A stretch of 64,000 bases of DNA from Macrolepiota albuminosa (lineage: Eukaryota > Basidiomycota > Agaricomycetes > Agaricales > Agaricaceae), in contig JAMWFC010000091.1 in NCBI GenBank assembly GCA_027475525.1, positions 620,001 through 684,000 on the forward strand. Direction: 5' to 3'. Positions within the stretch are counted from its first letter, which is position 1; every line of letters starts with the position of its first letter. The position numbers and the translations under genes are program-made. The notes below the pieces were generated by a model. That model worked only from the letters and a program-made list of their open reading frames with translations. It was not told where the DNA came from and searched no databases. This document shows positions 22,063 through 34,310 of the stretch, one piece after another.

Positions 22063-22529
22063 CTAATCTGAGGCAAAGTAGTCCGTACTTTCTAAGAATC
22101 GAAATATCGAAGAAATAACGAATGTCCGTGAATAAAATAGGGATGAATAGGGATGTGGTTGGATGTCCGTGAAATAAAAATAAAATAGGGAATAACGAAT
22201 GTCCGTGAATAAAATAGGGATGAATAGGGATGTGGTTGGATGTCCGTGAAATAAAAATAAAATAGGGAAGATGAGACGGGCACGTGCAAATCTAACTCCG
22301 ACAGTATATCTGTAAAATGACGATGAGTTTTCAGTCTCGGGAGGTTCCATATCCAGTGCTCTTACCTATAACGTCACAGAATAGGTCCAACAAGACTACA
22401 GTCAGCCTCCTAGTTTGCAACAAAGTCAGGCAATCATCTCTCCTTCTCGGACTCCGGACCGTGCTGGCCATTTCCAGACGCGACACGTCACACATCGGCG
22501 TGACGTGACTTCGCGACTTGGAACACGAC
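22063..22529. other. FunK1 5' scrap and intergenic DNA; CpG content returns to normal
   Basis: 22320-22380 resembles the start-proximal scrap of the FunK1 copy near 12530-12580 (shared GGGAGGTTCCATA...GTGCTCTTACCTA). CpGs reappear from about 22080. 22100-22270 is AT-rich with short internal repeats and one 77-bp duplication. Confidence 0.55.
22114..22269. repeat. Exact 77-bp tandem duplication (6 of 13)
   Basis: 22114-22192 equals 22191-22269. Confidence 0.97.
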
Positions 22530-25155
22530 ATGTCGGTTCGCGTGGCGTCAGACGACCTCAACCCGCGTCCAAGCAAACGATTGCGCCACAATTCCGTGGA
22601 TTCCTCGACCTCGCGTCTTGCCAGGGACTGCCAGGTGGCCATATCTCTGCCGCCTGAAGTCCCCTCTCAGGGCACTCCCACATCCCATTTACGCCGAATA
22701 CCGCCTGATACCCTTCTATTGTCTCTCCCAGCCCTGATAATACACCCCCCAACCCACCGTATGCACCTACAGAGTATTTCGCTCGCCCGTCATGCTCTAC
22801 GCCGGTGTCTCGCCCTTCCATCTCTAGATCCCACGAGCGAATGTCGTGCGTGGACAGGCATTGCAGAGCTGGGGATGATGTGGCTCGATGCAGCCGCTTC
22901 AGGCTTTGGTTTAGGAGAGGTTGAACAGGCATTAACAAAAGCTGTGAGTTTGTACTTGTACCTTTCTCTATTGTCTGACATTGTCTCTAGCTTACGATTT
23001 CACAACGAGTACGTTATCACTTTATTTTGTCCGATACATACTAATCTTTCTTCCTTTTAGCACCCTACCCTTCGACTCTACACACCATACCTCATGATTC
23101 TCTCCGCACGTCTCGCCCAACGTCATCAAAACAATTCAAAATTTGCTATCTCTACCCTACGCCGTCTCCTGACCACTCTGACCTGTGAATCAAAGAACAG
23201 CATCCCTGTCAACGTCCTGTTCACTGCACACCTCGAGCTTATACACTGTCTTACTCATGCTGCTGAAGAGGAAGCTGCCACTTTACCCTCGACTTCGACT
23301 GGAACTAGCACAGCAGTTGGAAAATGCCTCGTCGCAATACAGGAAATGCGGAAGGTGGCGGACGCACTAGAGCCTGATGGTCAGCCAAATGTCATCGTGC
23401 TTCTCTGCACGGTGATCAAGCTCCAGCTACTTGTCCGGCATGGCGTGTGGTCCTCCGTTAGCGATGCATTAGTTGATGCAGAGAAGACATTCGAGGCGTT
23501 CGATGCCAGCTTACACACCGTTCAGTCACCTCCAAATACAACTTTGAGTCGCGGTTCCGTTCCAGGAACTTTACGCACACACCTTCTCATGCTTGGCGTC
23601 CTGTTCCATACCTATGCTGGCGACGCACAAGCTGCGTCCACTCGCCTCCGATCTCTCCACGATCTTCTCGATACCGGTATTCTTGAGCCTAAATCAATAG
23701 CAAGTAATGCACCGCTCGATTTCCTGGAGGGATGGAACGAAGGCATCATCGAGGTGCAGTCCCCTTGTCTTCCTCATGTTCTTGCCTTACTGATAACGGA
23801 TTTCTAACCTGCAGATAAGGCATCATCGAGGTGCAGTCCCCTTGTCTTCCTCATGTTCTTGCCTTACTGATAACGGATTTCTAACCTGCAGATCCCTTTC
23901 CCAAACTCGAACTCAAGCTCCAACTGGACACCGCCTCTCCGAATACGCACAACTCCCCACGTGTCCTGAACGCCCTTGCATTCCTATTGAGTGCCGTTGC
24001 GAAGAGGGATGCGGTGGGACGTGCGCCCAAGAAGGGAGTTTTTGCAAGGGCGGGTCTGGAGTTACGGGAGCTGGTCGGTCCGTTTGGTGGTGCGCATTTG
24101 GTCTAACCTAGTCAATCTTGATTGTTCAATGACCATGTATACTTGGGAAGGTACAGGAAATGGCATCCGTCTTGCGCGGATAAAGGCTGACTTGATGTGT
24201 GAAGTTGTTTCTGTACGTCTTCCCCTTCCCTCCCTCGAAAGTGCCTCATGAAATCCTGTTCACAGATTTCTACAATGCGCTCCGACTTCCCCCTCTCTCA
24301 ATGCACCCTAGACAATCTCACCTCCCACCTCCTTGCATGTGCCCTCTTTGACACGTATGCTGCGCGTGTGACGTTGCTACACGCGCAGCTCGCCCATGCG
24401 CGAGGCGATAGGGAAAGAGCGAGGAAATGTTATCGTGTTGCTGTGTTTCTCGCGGGACAGGGGAGGGGTGGGAAGATGGACGAGTGGGTGGGATGCGCTG
24501 CAAGGGCGGGAGAGGTCTGGGTCAGGATTGGTGAGTTTCGTCGGCTGGGCGAGGACGAGGGGGCGGGGTGTAGGGAAATAAAGGAGATGGAGCAGTTGAG
24601 GGTGGAAGGTGAAAAGATCGCGAACGAGTGCGAGGGGCATGGCGCGGCACTGCACGCTGTCGGTGAGTTGTTACGAGCATGTCTGGCAGAAGAAATTTTG
24701 AAGGGGAAGTGAGTACCTTTCGTTTCTTTTCCCCTTCTATGTTTTTCTGATCTCTGTGATTCACGGTGTCCAGGCAACATCTCCACCGTGCACTCGAACT
24801 TGCCACGCACGCACAGGACAATCACTTCCGTGCGCTCGTACTTGCGCTTAGCGCGTCGCATTACTTACATACAGCAAGAGATCATGCATTGACAATGCTT
24901 GGGACTTGTGGGCAGCTTGCAGCAGGGTTGGGGGCTGTTCCGAGGGACAAAGGGGCTCTACAAGGAATAGAAGGGAAAGGAAAGAAGGAGAAGGAGTTGC
25001 TAGAAGGGATAAGTGGGAATCTCCCGCTCAGCATGTGGGTCGGCAAACGGATGGCGGAGCTTTGGAGACTTGAGGGGGATATTGAGAGAGCGGAGAGACA
25101 AGAAGGGGTTAATGAGCGGATGAGCAAGGTTGTTGATGTGTGGAGTGGACGTTAG
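22530..25155 (+). CDS. Cohesin loading factor, Scc4/Mau2-like (TPR superhelix)
   Basis: Scc4/Mau2 partners Scc2 to load cohesin on chromatin. Clear exons: 22530-22943, 22991-23008 (an 18-nt micro-exon, LTISQR), 23061 to about 23755, a middle exon ending at 24212, 24266-24708 and 24774-25155. Recognisable family segments are LARIKADLMCE, FDTYAARVTLLHAQLAH, CYRVAVFLA, ALVLALSASHYLHTARDHAL and LGTCGQLAAGLG. The protein is helical with repeated TPR-like pairs and no other domain. The weak part of the model is 23756-24150. A 77-bp duplication (23740-23893) repeats an intron boundary, and in-frame reading resumes best from an acceptor at about 23909 (LQLDTASP). The junction near 24085-24170 is also unsettled. 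The last ten codons are repeated at 25203-25232 by another 77-bp duplication. Identity is secure at family level; orthology is inferred. Confidence 0.82.
23740..23893. repeat. Exact 77-bp tandem duplication (7 of 13)
   Basis: 23740-23816 equals 23817-23893. It duplicates an exon end and intron of the cohesin-loader gene. Confidence 0.97.
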
Positions 25156-25279
25156 GCAGTTTGGAGAGTCTAGATGGAGGGAGTGCTCTGCGTTATTATA
25201 TGAAGGTTGTTGATGTGTGGAGTGGACGTTAGGCAGTTTGGAGAGTCTAGATGGAGGGAGTGCTCTGCGTTATTATATG
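25126..25279. repeat. Exact 77-bp tandem duplication (8 of 13)
   Basis: 25126-25202 equals 25203-25279, spanning the stop codon of the cohesin-loader gene. Confidence 0.97.
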
Positions 25280-25702
25280 TTCGTTGGTGTAATTGTATGC
25301 TACTTGCTTTGACACAGTTTTTAGATTGGTTCGGGACTGGTGAATCACTTTTTCTTTGGCATTACGGCCGTGCTTTTCTTCTGACTTTTTTTTTCTTTTA
25401 CTCGAAATCTAGAGTGTATTATGGATCCTACGCCGCGAGGGGATCAAAGTTGCCATCACCAAGGACCTGTTCGGGTCTATCCGTCCTGCAATGTACTCCT
25501 ACTCTCTTTTGGCTATAGAAACACCCACAGTCTGCCCTCGTCGGACGGAACTGCACACTATGAATCAAAGATCCCTTTCCCATTTAGAACACCAATCACC
25601 GTCCACCATCACGTTGCCAGCGCTATTGGAGAGTTCTATCTCCGGGGAAACCACTAACCCGCGAACGTAGCTTCCTTACATAACAGGGAAGGAAAAAATT
25701 CA

Positions 25703-25858
25703 CAATATCTGAAACAAGTCAAAAATTCAGGGACACTTGTACTTATGGAGGCTGAGTAACTCGTCTCTTGAGGTCGCAGCAATATCTGAAACAAGTCAAA
25801 AATTCAGGGACACTTGTACTTATGGAGGCTGAGTAACTCGTCTCTTGAGGTCGCAGCA
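25703..25858. repeat. Exact 77-bp tandem duplication (9 of 13)
   Basis: 25703-25781 equals 25780-25858. Confidence 0.97.
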
Positions 25859-28492
25859 TATCTGTTTCCGACTGGTTAATCGTTTCCCGCCCATTTATTA
25901 GCTCGTAATCTCGTTCCGATACATGGTACGTAAAAATGACAGGTGAGGGAAGGTTGGCGTCAATTGTATTTTTGACCCCGGCTGCAATTCATTGCTTTAC
26001 TCTCCTCTCGGGTGGAAAAATTAAGTGCCGCCGAAGAGATTGCGATGAGAGTGGACATAAGCATAGAGTCCGTGGGGTATGGAACCATGGGTGATGGGCG
26101 GTCACCCCATAGATCAAGTGAACCGGGTAACGCAACAATTTGTACTTTGGATTCAAGTGATGATGAACATAAGGTACATAAGTGAACCGAGAATTATAGA
26201 GGCGCTGAGTCAGAAGGAGGTTTGGTTTGCGTGCGTGCGTGCCACGAAGAGCTCTCAGGAGGCCGGAAGGTGTTTCAAGGAGTTGTAATTGGATTGTATG
26301 CCAAAGATAGAGACGTTCGTGGCACCATGTAGCGGTTTCCCGCTATGGAAATGACTGGCAGTACGAGAGCCTGCTCCAATCTGAGTGACGGGTCACAGTA
26401 TAGTAACGATGTTTTTTTTCATGGGACAGCCAACTGGTTCGACGTGTTCCATTTTGAGCAAAACGTGTTACAACACAATCTCGTAAAGAATACAAACACC
26501 GCTCCAGGGTCGTCGTATGTACTTACCGGAGGGCACTAGAAGGTTGTCGCAATGTGAGTGCTGTCTACTAGTGTGTCCTGAACTACAATTCTTGCAGGGA
26601 CATGGTTGACATCCTCTTCAAGACGAATCTACACAATTGCCGAGCCGGAAGGGTGCTCACCCCTGCTAAATTTGAGAAAGCAAAATGTACTGAGCACGTT
26701 CTACTTGTACGCAATCTAGACACATTAGGACGTGTTTTTTTGGATAAGCTGGCAGCTCGAACGAGCATATTTACAACTGGGAGGACTTGTTCTTCGAGAA
26801 GCATCTACCTCGACACAAATTTTCTGATACTATCCGTCAATGATATATGGACAGCGAATCTACTTCCTCTATATCATCATGCCTGTACCATTCACTCTAC
26901 TTCGTAGTTGCCTAATCTTGTGATTGGGGGGAGTGGCTTTGTAGGCGGGCACTTTGTCACTGCACAATTTTGCTGCCCTGGGAAAGCGGATCCTCAGAGA
27001 GGTGCCTTTGACTTCGCTTCTGTCCTTCCACTCAGTCCTATCTTACATGACTAGTCCAAAGCACCCGAGCAATTTGCTGATCCACTTTCTTTCTATGACT
27101 GTCTGGCAAGCAAGCTCTGTCGTGGTATATTCTAGACTCCCACCATTGCCAAAGCTTGTCTTCTGGCTGGCCATAGTGGAATTTGGTACCTACACAAGGA
27201 CGCTTGGCAACTCGGTCCTTATTGCCTAGATGACAAGCTGAAGGCGGGCTTCGGACAGTGAAAGAAACCGGACATTTAGGCAGGTCTGGCCACTGAACTT
27301 AGGAATCTAGAAGGACTTTGATCGCGATCAGTTCCAATGCCGTACCTAGAGTGTAAGTTCTATAGAATTACTGCATTTCTATATGCTCAACGAAGGTGAC
27401 GGCTTCTCGATCGACTGGGCTGTGCCCCCTAACAAACATCGAAAATGCTGAATTCTCCCAATCTTTCTGAGAATTTTTAGGCAATAAGCGTTAGCCAACC
27501 TCCTAGGTGGACATTCAGTTCTCAATGGAAGGCCAACATCACCGGAATGCCGCTAGATGACCTGTGCAAAGGCCGCTTGGATGGCACGGTGTTCCTGAGA
27601 TGATTCAGTTGAATCTCCGCCTATCGTTGTCCTCTTCTCTGTTTTTATGTAAGGATCGTGTGCGGAGAATTGTCACAATATACCAAACTCTCATGTACAC
27701 GTTGACTATCCTGCTCAAGGTTTAATGACCACCACAAAAGAGTATGTTTTATGGAAAAACCAAAAGAAACGTTGGGACCAGGAATAATAACGTCGAGCAG
27801 CTAACGAACAGCGTCATGCTTCTCAGGCTTCGAACGAGCGTCCTAAAAGATCTAGAAAGTGCAAGGCAAGGTAACTACGATTGAGAGACTTTTGCAGACC
27901 GATCATGACGTATGTTGCTGATTCCACCTGATCTCCACCTGATTCTCTGGCCTAGTCATGCCACCTAGCAAGTGTGTTGTTGCGAGTGTCTTTTCTTTGT
28001 ATATCGATTTTACATGATGAATGTAGTAGGTATAAGAGTGAAATCTAGCTCCACAGACGATGGAAGCACATTCATTAGTTTATCGTATTTGTCTACACTT
28101 ATTATAGGTGTAACTTGCTATGTGTGGTCTCATTTCTCAAGTGGTTCTCGGGCGTTTAGTCTCCAAACATTGATAATAGTTTTACGTTTTACGTTTTGTT
28201 ATCCTGTGTCGCTATCTTAACCATTGACGATGCCGAGACTTGAATTCCACAACAGACCTACTCACCACTTTGACTTATACTTACGTGAGATTTGAGGTGC
28301 AACGTAAAATTCGACTTCCATAGTCCCTGAGAATCATCACTTGCTAGCAACGTAAGACTAACGTACCTTATTACCCTCCGAGACCGCACTGCCAACGAAT
28401 AACGATACCTTGAAGAGACTACAGCTACAGGTACTACAGGCTTCAAGGGATGAGTCTTGGATATGGATTGCTGCCTAACTCTGAAATGAGGA

Positions 28493-28647
28493 AGCGAACC
28501 GTATCCGGACCGATTTCGAGCTGAACCGCGACAACATTTAGATGCCAGTTGCCCTCGGAAACAAGGACGAGCGAACCGTATCCGGACCGATTTCGAGCTG
28601 AACCGCGACAACATTTAGATGCCAGTTGCCCTCGGAAACAAGGACGA
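28493..28647. repeat. Exact 77-bp tandem duplication (10 of 13)
   Basis: 28493-28570 equals 28570-28647. It creates a spuriously long minus-strand frame here. Confidence 0.97.
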
Positions 28648-29534
28648 AAGAATGTGAATGGGAAACCAATCTATGTCAAATGCAACTACGCTGGTCCTCA
28701 AACAGCGCTATGATCGTTGGTCCGGTGTATACATATTTCGCCATGGCCACCGGACCCCGTGATACAATCATGCGACCCCTCTCAAAAACCAGCTTGAGAA
28801 AGGAACTGACATTTCTCTGCAGAGAAAGTCGACCTGGACGATGAATGCAACGGTAGAGATTGGCGACTCACGTTCTTGATGCGAACACGACGTAAATGTC
28901 AAGTGCCAAACGTATACTTGGACGGATTGAATCACTGATTTCATCGTACTCATCTTCTCCAAAAATCCAACCACGGCTCAATTTTGGTTCCAAACTTTAC
29001 TTGGGTCTGAGCTTGGGTAATTGGTCGATTCAAGAATGAATTGTCGGTTTGAATTGGCAGTGGTTCCGCGGGCTATGGATGTGTTGTTTGCCTTCCCTAA
29101 TGGGCATTACTTTTGGTGTACGACGACGGAGTGCGGTGCAAGCTGATTTATTGTGCCTCGAAGACTAATCGACCAAAGGGTTGGTATGCCGGCTGGGAAC
29201 AAGACAGTGTGTGCTTGAAGTTTGTAAGTGCACAGTGAAATAAAAACAAAAGCTTCGGGAGAATCTACATTGGAGTGCGCGGGCAAGTCCCCTTTATCCA
29301 AGACAAGCTGGGCGTTGAACCTTCAGGGACCGACTCATACGTGCCTGACAGTGAGCAGAGATAACTATACATCACTTCGACATTGCGTTAGCAAGACCCC
29401 AAAACAATATCAAGTCAGTTAAGAGTGAGAGTAAGTCGAGTGACGAAACCTCAGGGTCTCTCGCAATGGTCAGGATACGGTAATGTACATTGAATTAGGA
29501 CGACAATTTTGATGTTATCAAGCCTCATAAATGA

Positions 29535-30496
29535 CTAGAGTTTCGGTGCTCCTGGCTGCATCTTGTTGAGGAATGCTGACGCTATGATGCGCCCTGAGTC
29601 CTTGTCAATGATCTAGAGCATATGAATAAACGTGAAAAGAAGCGCAAGCTTGTGTGTAATTGAAAGCTAACCTCACAACGAGAAGTCATCACCCGGCCAC
29701 CTAAGGATATTGATGTGCTGACGATACTTAAACGTGTCCCTCTAGGCAGTAATGTAAACAAACGGAGAAAGCGAAGGTTAAGCGAAAGCGTACAGCGTTG
29801 CAGGGGAATGGAAGAGAATGTTGATTGCTTGAGTAACCCCAACTCCATTGACGTTTTGGAGGAGTCCTAATACAACGAGTGGAGTACTACAACAGCTGTT
29901 TCAAGGAGAGCCGTCAGTGAAAGGTGAGCAGTTAAGACTACAAAGCCCTTACTTGTCTATGAGATATGCTACACATCCACCGTGCAGCATGCCGGCACCA
30001 TTGAGCATGTCTATAATCGGGTAGACGAATATCCCCGGCTAAGCCTTATCAAACTGGAGGTGCTGATGGAGAACACACGCTTTGTAACCTGGACTTCCGC
30101 TACAGTTGTCGCTTCCATCCGACCTTGCCTCTCTTGTCGCCGGTCGATGTTCACATCAACGAACTTGACGTTCTTCCCGACCTTATGTCCAAAACAGTCC
30201 TCGTCTCCGACGCCATAAGAGAAGAAGGTGTTAGAATTGAGCTGCTTAACATATTCTGGGGCATTCCCCCGTATGTTTTTGACGTCGCCGTGGTTCGGAA
30301 GAGATGCAGGGTCTACCCAAGCTTTGCCTGCTGGTCGATAGTTTTTGGGACGAGAATGCGTGTCAAAGGTAGAAATAGAGGACGAAGCGCTAGCAGATAC
30401 GGTGTTCGATCTCGACATGGCAGGGTTGAGGTGAAGGGGGAAAGCTTCAATTGGGTCCAGGAAGCTTGTAATATAGGCTGGCCTGTAATGGTTCAA
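29535..30496 (-). CDS. Acyl-CoA thioesterase-like protein, hotdog fold
   Basis: Hotdog thioesterases hydrolyse acyl-CoA thioesters. Five exons give 241 aa: 30496-30079, 30010-29953, 29895-29794, 29741-29672 and 29612-29535, all GT-AG and in phase. Exon 2 reads MLNGAGMLHGGCVAYLID, the hotdog helix motif of the PaaI/4HBT family. Exon 3 reads STPLVVLGL and NGVGVTQAINILFHSPA. Exon 4 reads GTRLSIVSTSISLGGRVMTSRCE. The protein ends KMQPGAPKL. The first 45 or so residues are Ser-rich and poorly conserved. A second in-frame Met at residue 27 (30418) could be the real start, and I see no convincing targeting signal. Substrate is not deducible. Neighbouring genes are distant, so context adds nothing. 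Confidence 0.9.
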
Positions 30497-32284
30497 CTAG
30501 GTTTGCATGACGCTTGTAACCGAGTGTGAACGATCATATTTCCACGTGAGAAGATAGATTAGGCGATTTTACAGAGGCTGCAATCTGAGAAAGACACTGG
30601 GAAATTGAATGGATTGTCTGCGGATCGGTGTGGGACGATTGTGGTGTGATGTTGCCATGAGGCTCGGGATCTGATGAGTTAGATCAGAAGCGTAGGTCCT
30701 GACACATAAGTGGTCGCCATGATGCAAACCTTTTCCTCCGGGTTGATCTCTGTGGATGTTTGTCATCCGTGTTCTAGTGACAGTAACTTTGTTAACCAAG
30801 GTACGCGTTTTTGAAAACTCCTTGTTCAGAGGGAAAAAACGGTGTCAGGTCATTACTTTATGTGAGGGTATGTAACTCCGAATGACACGTACACCAGCTG
30901 ACATCATTGATCAGTTCGTCATCAGGTCATTACTTTATGTGAGGGTATGTAACTCCGAATGACACGTACACCAGCTGACATCATTGATCAGTTCGTCAGC
31001 AAACCGGTTCACCTCAATATCGCGCCATCGGCACCTGTGATATAAACTAGTGAGATAGATGTCCAATCGGAATCTTTGAACTCTCATGGCTTTCTTGAGC
31101 ATCCCTAATGCACGGGTGCATGAACAAGGTGGTTTACACCCCATTTGTCATACTTCAGAAGATCTTCATGTGTAAAGTTCAGCAACTTGAACGAGCGACT
31201 AAGAAATTACATGGCCCTAGCCAGCTAATGAAGAAGACGCAGTGCCCGATACAGGCTCGGCCCCAGAGTCAAACCTCTTCACTGTAATGGGAAGCATTCC
31301 CCGCCTGGTTAGCGCCTACAGTCAACGGATTCGTCGTTGTTTTCTGACGAAACCTTCAAGGAGATTTCCGAATTTGTAGATTCAATGTGAACGGAACTGG
31401 AGCCGAACGTGCCTTCTCGGTTTGTGTGCCGGAAGAAACAGAAGCAACCTCTGCGGAAAACGCACATGATTCTCTGCCGGCCATTCGTCAAGCTCTCATC
31501 ATAATTTCAGGTAGTTCGAGGGAAGGATCGGACGCACTCACACGTACGTCTTACACAGGTCACAACCAAGAAAAAAGGAAGACATCGTTAGCGGGTTTCC
31601 GTTCACATTGGCTTGACGTTCCGAGACTTGATAGATATTTCGATTGACTCGTGGTATCTATGGAGACATAGAGTAATCTTCGAGGCGAAGAACAGCAAAT
31701 GAACTTGTTACAATCAATCCGGAAGAGAAGGAGAGTTTGCCTTTGTTGAGCCACGATTGATGCGGAGAGTGATTCACGTGGCAACCGTGCCAAGGCCGAA
31801 CGTCCTCCGCGAACAATTCTGTACTTTGCAGGTGAGTTACTGGGTACTACTTATCTGTGAAGGATGTACTGATTGAATCAGGAGGCTAAGTCCATGAATC
31901 GCACGCTAAGGTACATTTTTACGCACTTCGTAAATCCTCTGTCTCTGCCTTTCGTAAGGTCTATATATAGAAATTCTCTGAAGATGCTACTAGTAGATCG
32001 CCATCGCCACACGCCTTCGAGCTTCCCCTGATGAGGTACCAAGAGGGTTCAGCTGATCAAGCATAGAAGTCGATCCGATAAAACCTCTTTCCCAAGTTGC
32101 ATCGACTGCATCGCAACAAGCAAAATCGTATTGTACGTTTTATTCTTCAGGGTCTGCTGGACAACTCTTGATCCCTGGTGAAAGCCAGCAAGAACCAACG
32201 AAGCCCGAGTCGAAACCGAATATACTTCTATTAAACCATTATCGTTTCTCAACGAGCACATATATTTACGTTACATAGCAAGAA
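30497..32284. other. Intergenic, no gene seen
   Basis: Upstream region of the thioesterase and 3' flank of the desaturase. One 77-bp duplication at 30845-30998. Short frames without domains. Confidence 0.5.
30845..30998. repeat. Exact 77-bp tandem duplication (11 of 13)
   Basis: 30845-30921 equals 30922-30998. Confidence 0.97.
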
Positions 32285-34310
32285 TTACGAGTCTGCTGAA
32301 GCGCCAAAAGGGGGATTTCGGGATTCAATTACCGCCTCCCCATATTGATTCTTGAAAAAAAGGACGTCACCCTCACTTTCAATGAAAGTACACTGGGTGA
32401 AGGACCGCCAAAGCGCGTAAAGAACGGGCTTTACACCATATTAGTTCAGGTCAACTCGGGTAACGGTAGGCTCTTACCGTAGAATCGTAATTATAATAGT
32501 CGCCAAGGACTGGTTTGATTGCTTCTGTCACTCGTGGAAGATTATCTGTCCAGGATATCAAGGAAATCAATACTCGTGGGAGACACACCAAGAAAGTGGG
32601 ATGATGTCGTACAAAAAGGTATTGTTGCAAAAAAATGGTGGGCGATGTGGTCCGTACTTATCTAAGCAACCGAATACCATGAGACTATAGTTGACACATG
32701 GCAACATCGCAATTCAAAGCTCACATTGTGGAAGAAAAATCGTCCGACCCACCCGAACAGCGGTCGGTCGACTGTAGCCAAGGCTCCGCGGGCAAAATTC
32801 CATTGATCCTGGAAAGTAAATCTGTATCAGCGTAACAGGCATCATACGCAGGCTTCCGCGGCACCTTGCGATAGTACGGGATTGTTGGGTCGCTGTGCTG
32901 TAGATAGGTAAACATAACAATCCTGTCAAAATGCAGCGGTGAGAAGTGTATTTGACAGGCCGCTGTGGTCAAATATACCAGTTATGAGCAACCTAAGATT
33001 GGTTTGACAGTAAGTGATCTCGATGTGACGAGCTGATGAACGACTGCATACCAGCCATGGTGCAAAGTAGTAAAACCATGCATCAGACCAACTTTCCTTG
33101 TAGATGTAAGTTCCAATCAGCGCCAGCATAGATCCAATGGCAATATTGGAGATGAGGATGAGTTTGCCTGAAATAGAGTTAATATGATTGAACCTTACAT
33201 TGAATCTTGAAATAAAGTCATTTGTTTCTTACGTTGTTCAGGTTTAAATAACTTCGAAGAAGGGATGTAGTGCTATATGAAAAGTCATACCATGATGAAT
33301 GTTCATCATCGCTTTTGGAAATAGAACTTACACTAGTTACAGAAGGATATCTCGGATTGCCCTTGCGATTATGTCTAGAATAAACCATCCATGAGAACAG
33401 GCACACACGCCCTAAGATCTTGACACGCACATCAGGTACAATTGAAAGCCACTGGTAGGTAATCGATGAGTAGATATAGAGCCATTGTCATAACGGTTCC
33501 AAGGCATGGGAAATAACTCTTACAAGAATTGGCGAATGAACAATTTGAAGAGGGTAAAAGCAGGAGTTTCTTCGAGGATTTCGGCATAATCCACTTTCAC
33601 GGCAACCTTACCATCAGGCAGCTTAAAGTCCCGGCGAGTTGGAGGGATGTACGTCTCGTCCCGCTCAACGTTGTTGGTCGATTTCTGTTTTTTAGGCCAG
33701 GGTCAACGTGGATGACCGTGTTCAGACTGCTATAAACATACGTGGTGCATTTGATGGGTCACCTTCCAGGCGAAGTAGGGGGTTAGGACCGATGTATGAA
33801 GCACGAGACCAATGACTGTGCTTATCGAAGGGTACGGCGAAAGAGCTCCGTGACCGGCCTAGTGATTTTAATTTATTGGTCAAGTGGTATCGAAAGTGTG
33901 GACAAAGACCATGCAATACCTCGTGGCCTGGACGCGGAGACCACTGTCAGGTTGATGTTGGGTATTATCCAGCATCGAGACTTACCAAGGCACCAGATAC
34001 CTGCAAATGCAACACCTTGCCAACCCCAATAGATTATCCATAACACCCCTCGTATGACCTGTTGCGTTATGGGGACATCGGTCATAAATCGAGCAACGCT
34101 GCCGATCTGCGTTGCGATGTAATAGAACCCAAACGTGAAAGCCAGATGCCGGACGATATAGTACAAGCTTTTTATAGTTGATCTCTCAAAGAGTTCTGGT
34201 GGCACGACTGCACGTATTTCTTTAAGAGAGATGTCGGGAGGCGTAAAGGTGCCTTTATGTTTTCGTGCCTCATATTCAGGGCCATCCTGAAAAACTTGAA
34301 ACCAGGTCAT
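32285..34310 (-). CDS. Delta-12-type fatty acid desaturase
   Basis: Membrane di-iron desaturase that would convert oleic to linoleic acid in the ER. Fourteen exons, all GT-AG and in phase, give 415 aa: 34310-33986, 33927-33920, 33858-33742, 33684-33524, 33451-33431, 33374-33332, 33272-33233, 33167-33052, 32992-32979, 32922-32865, 32808-32725, 32661-32613, 32545-32478 and 32428-32285. All three histidine boxes are present: HEAGH (split over the 8-nt exon 2), HQMHH and HIAHH. Other family marks are ERDETYIPP, WIVMFTYLQHSDPTIP, WNFARGALATVDRP and TFIESEGDVLFFK. Hydrophobic segments fit four membrane helices. Exons of 8, 14 and 21 nt make it easy for gene finders to miss or break. The start is uncertain: an upstream exon joined at 34293 (TTTTTCAG) is possible. 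Confidence 0.93.

Larger units (their letters stand above)
25156..29534. other. 4.4-kb stretch without an identifiable gene
   Basis: CpG content is normal and the longest frames are about 100 codons on both strands. None shows a known domain or consistent splice-linked coding. Two 77-bp duplications lie in it. It may hold decayed genes or regulatory DNA. Confidence 0.45.

Noticed and set aside
28258..28614. 118-codon minus-strand frame
   Set aside because: Its length comes from the 77-bp duplication at 28493-28647; no domain.
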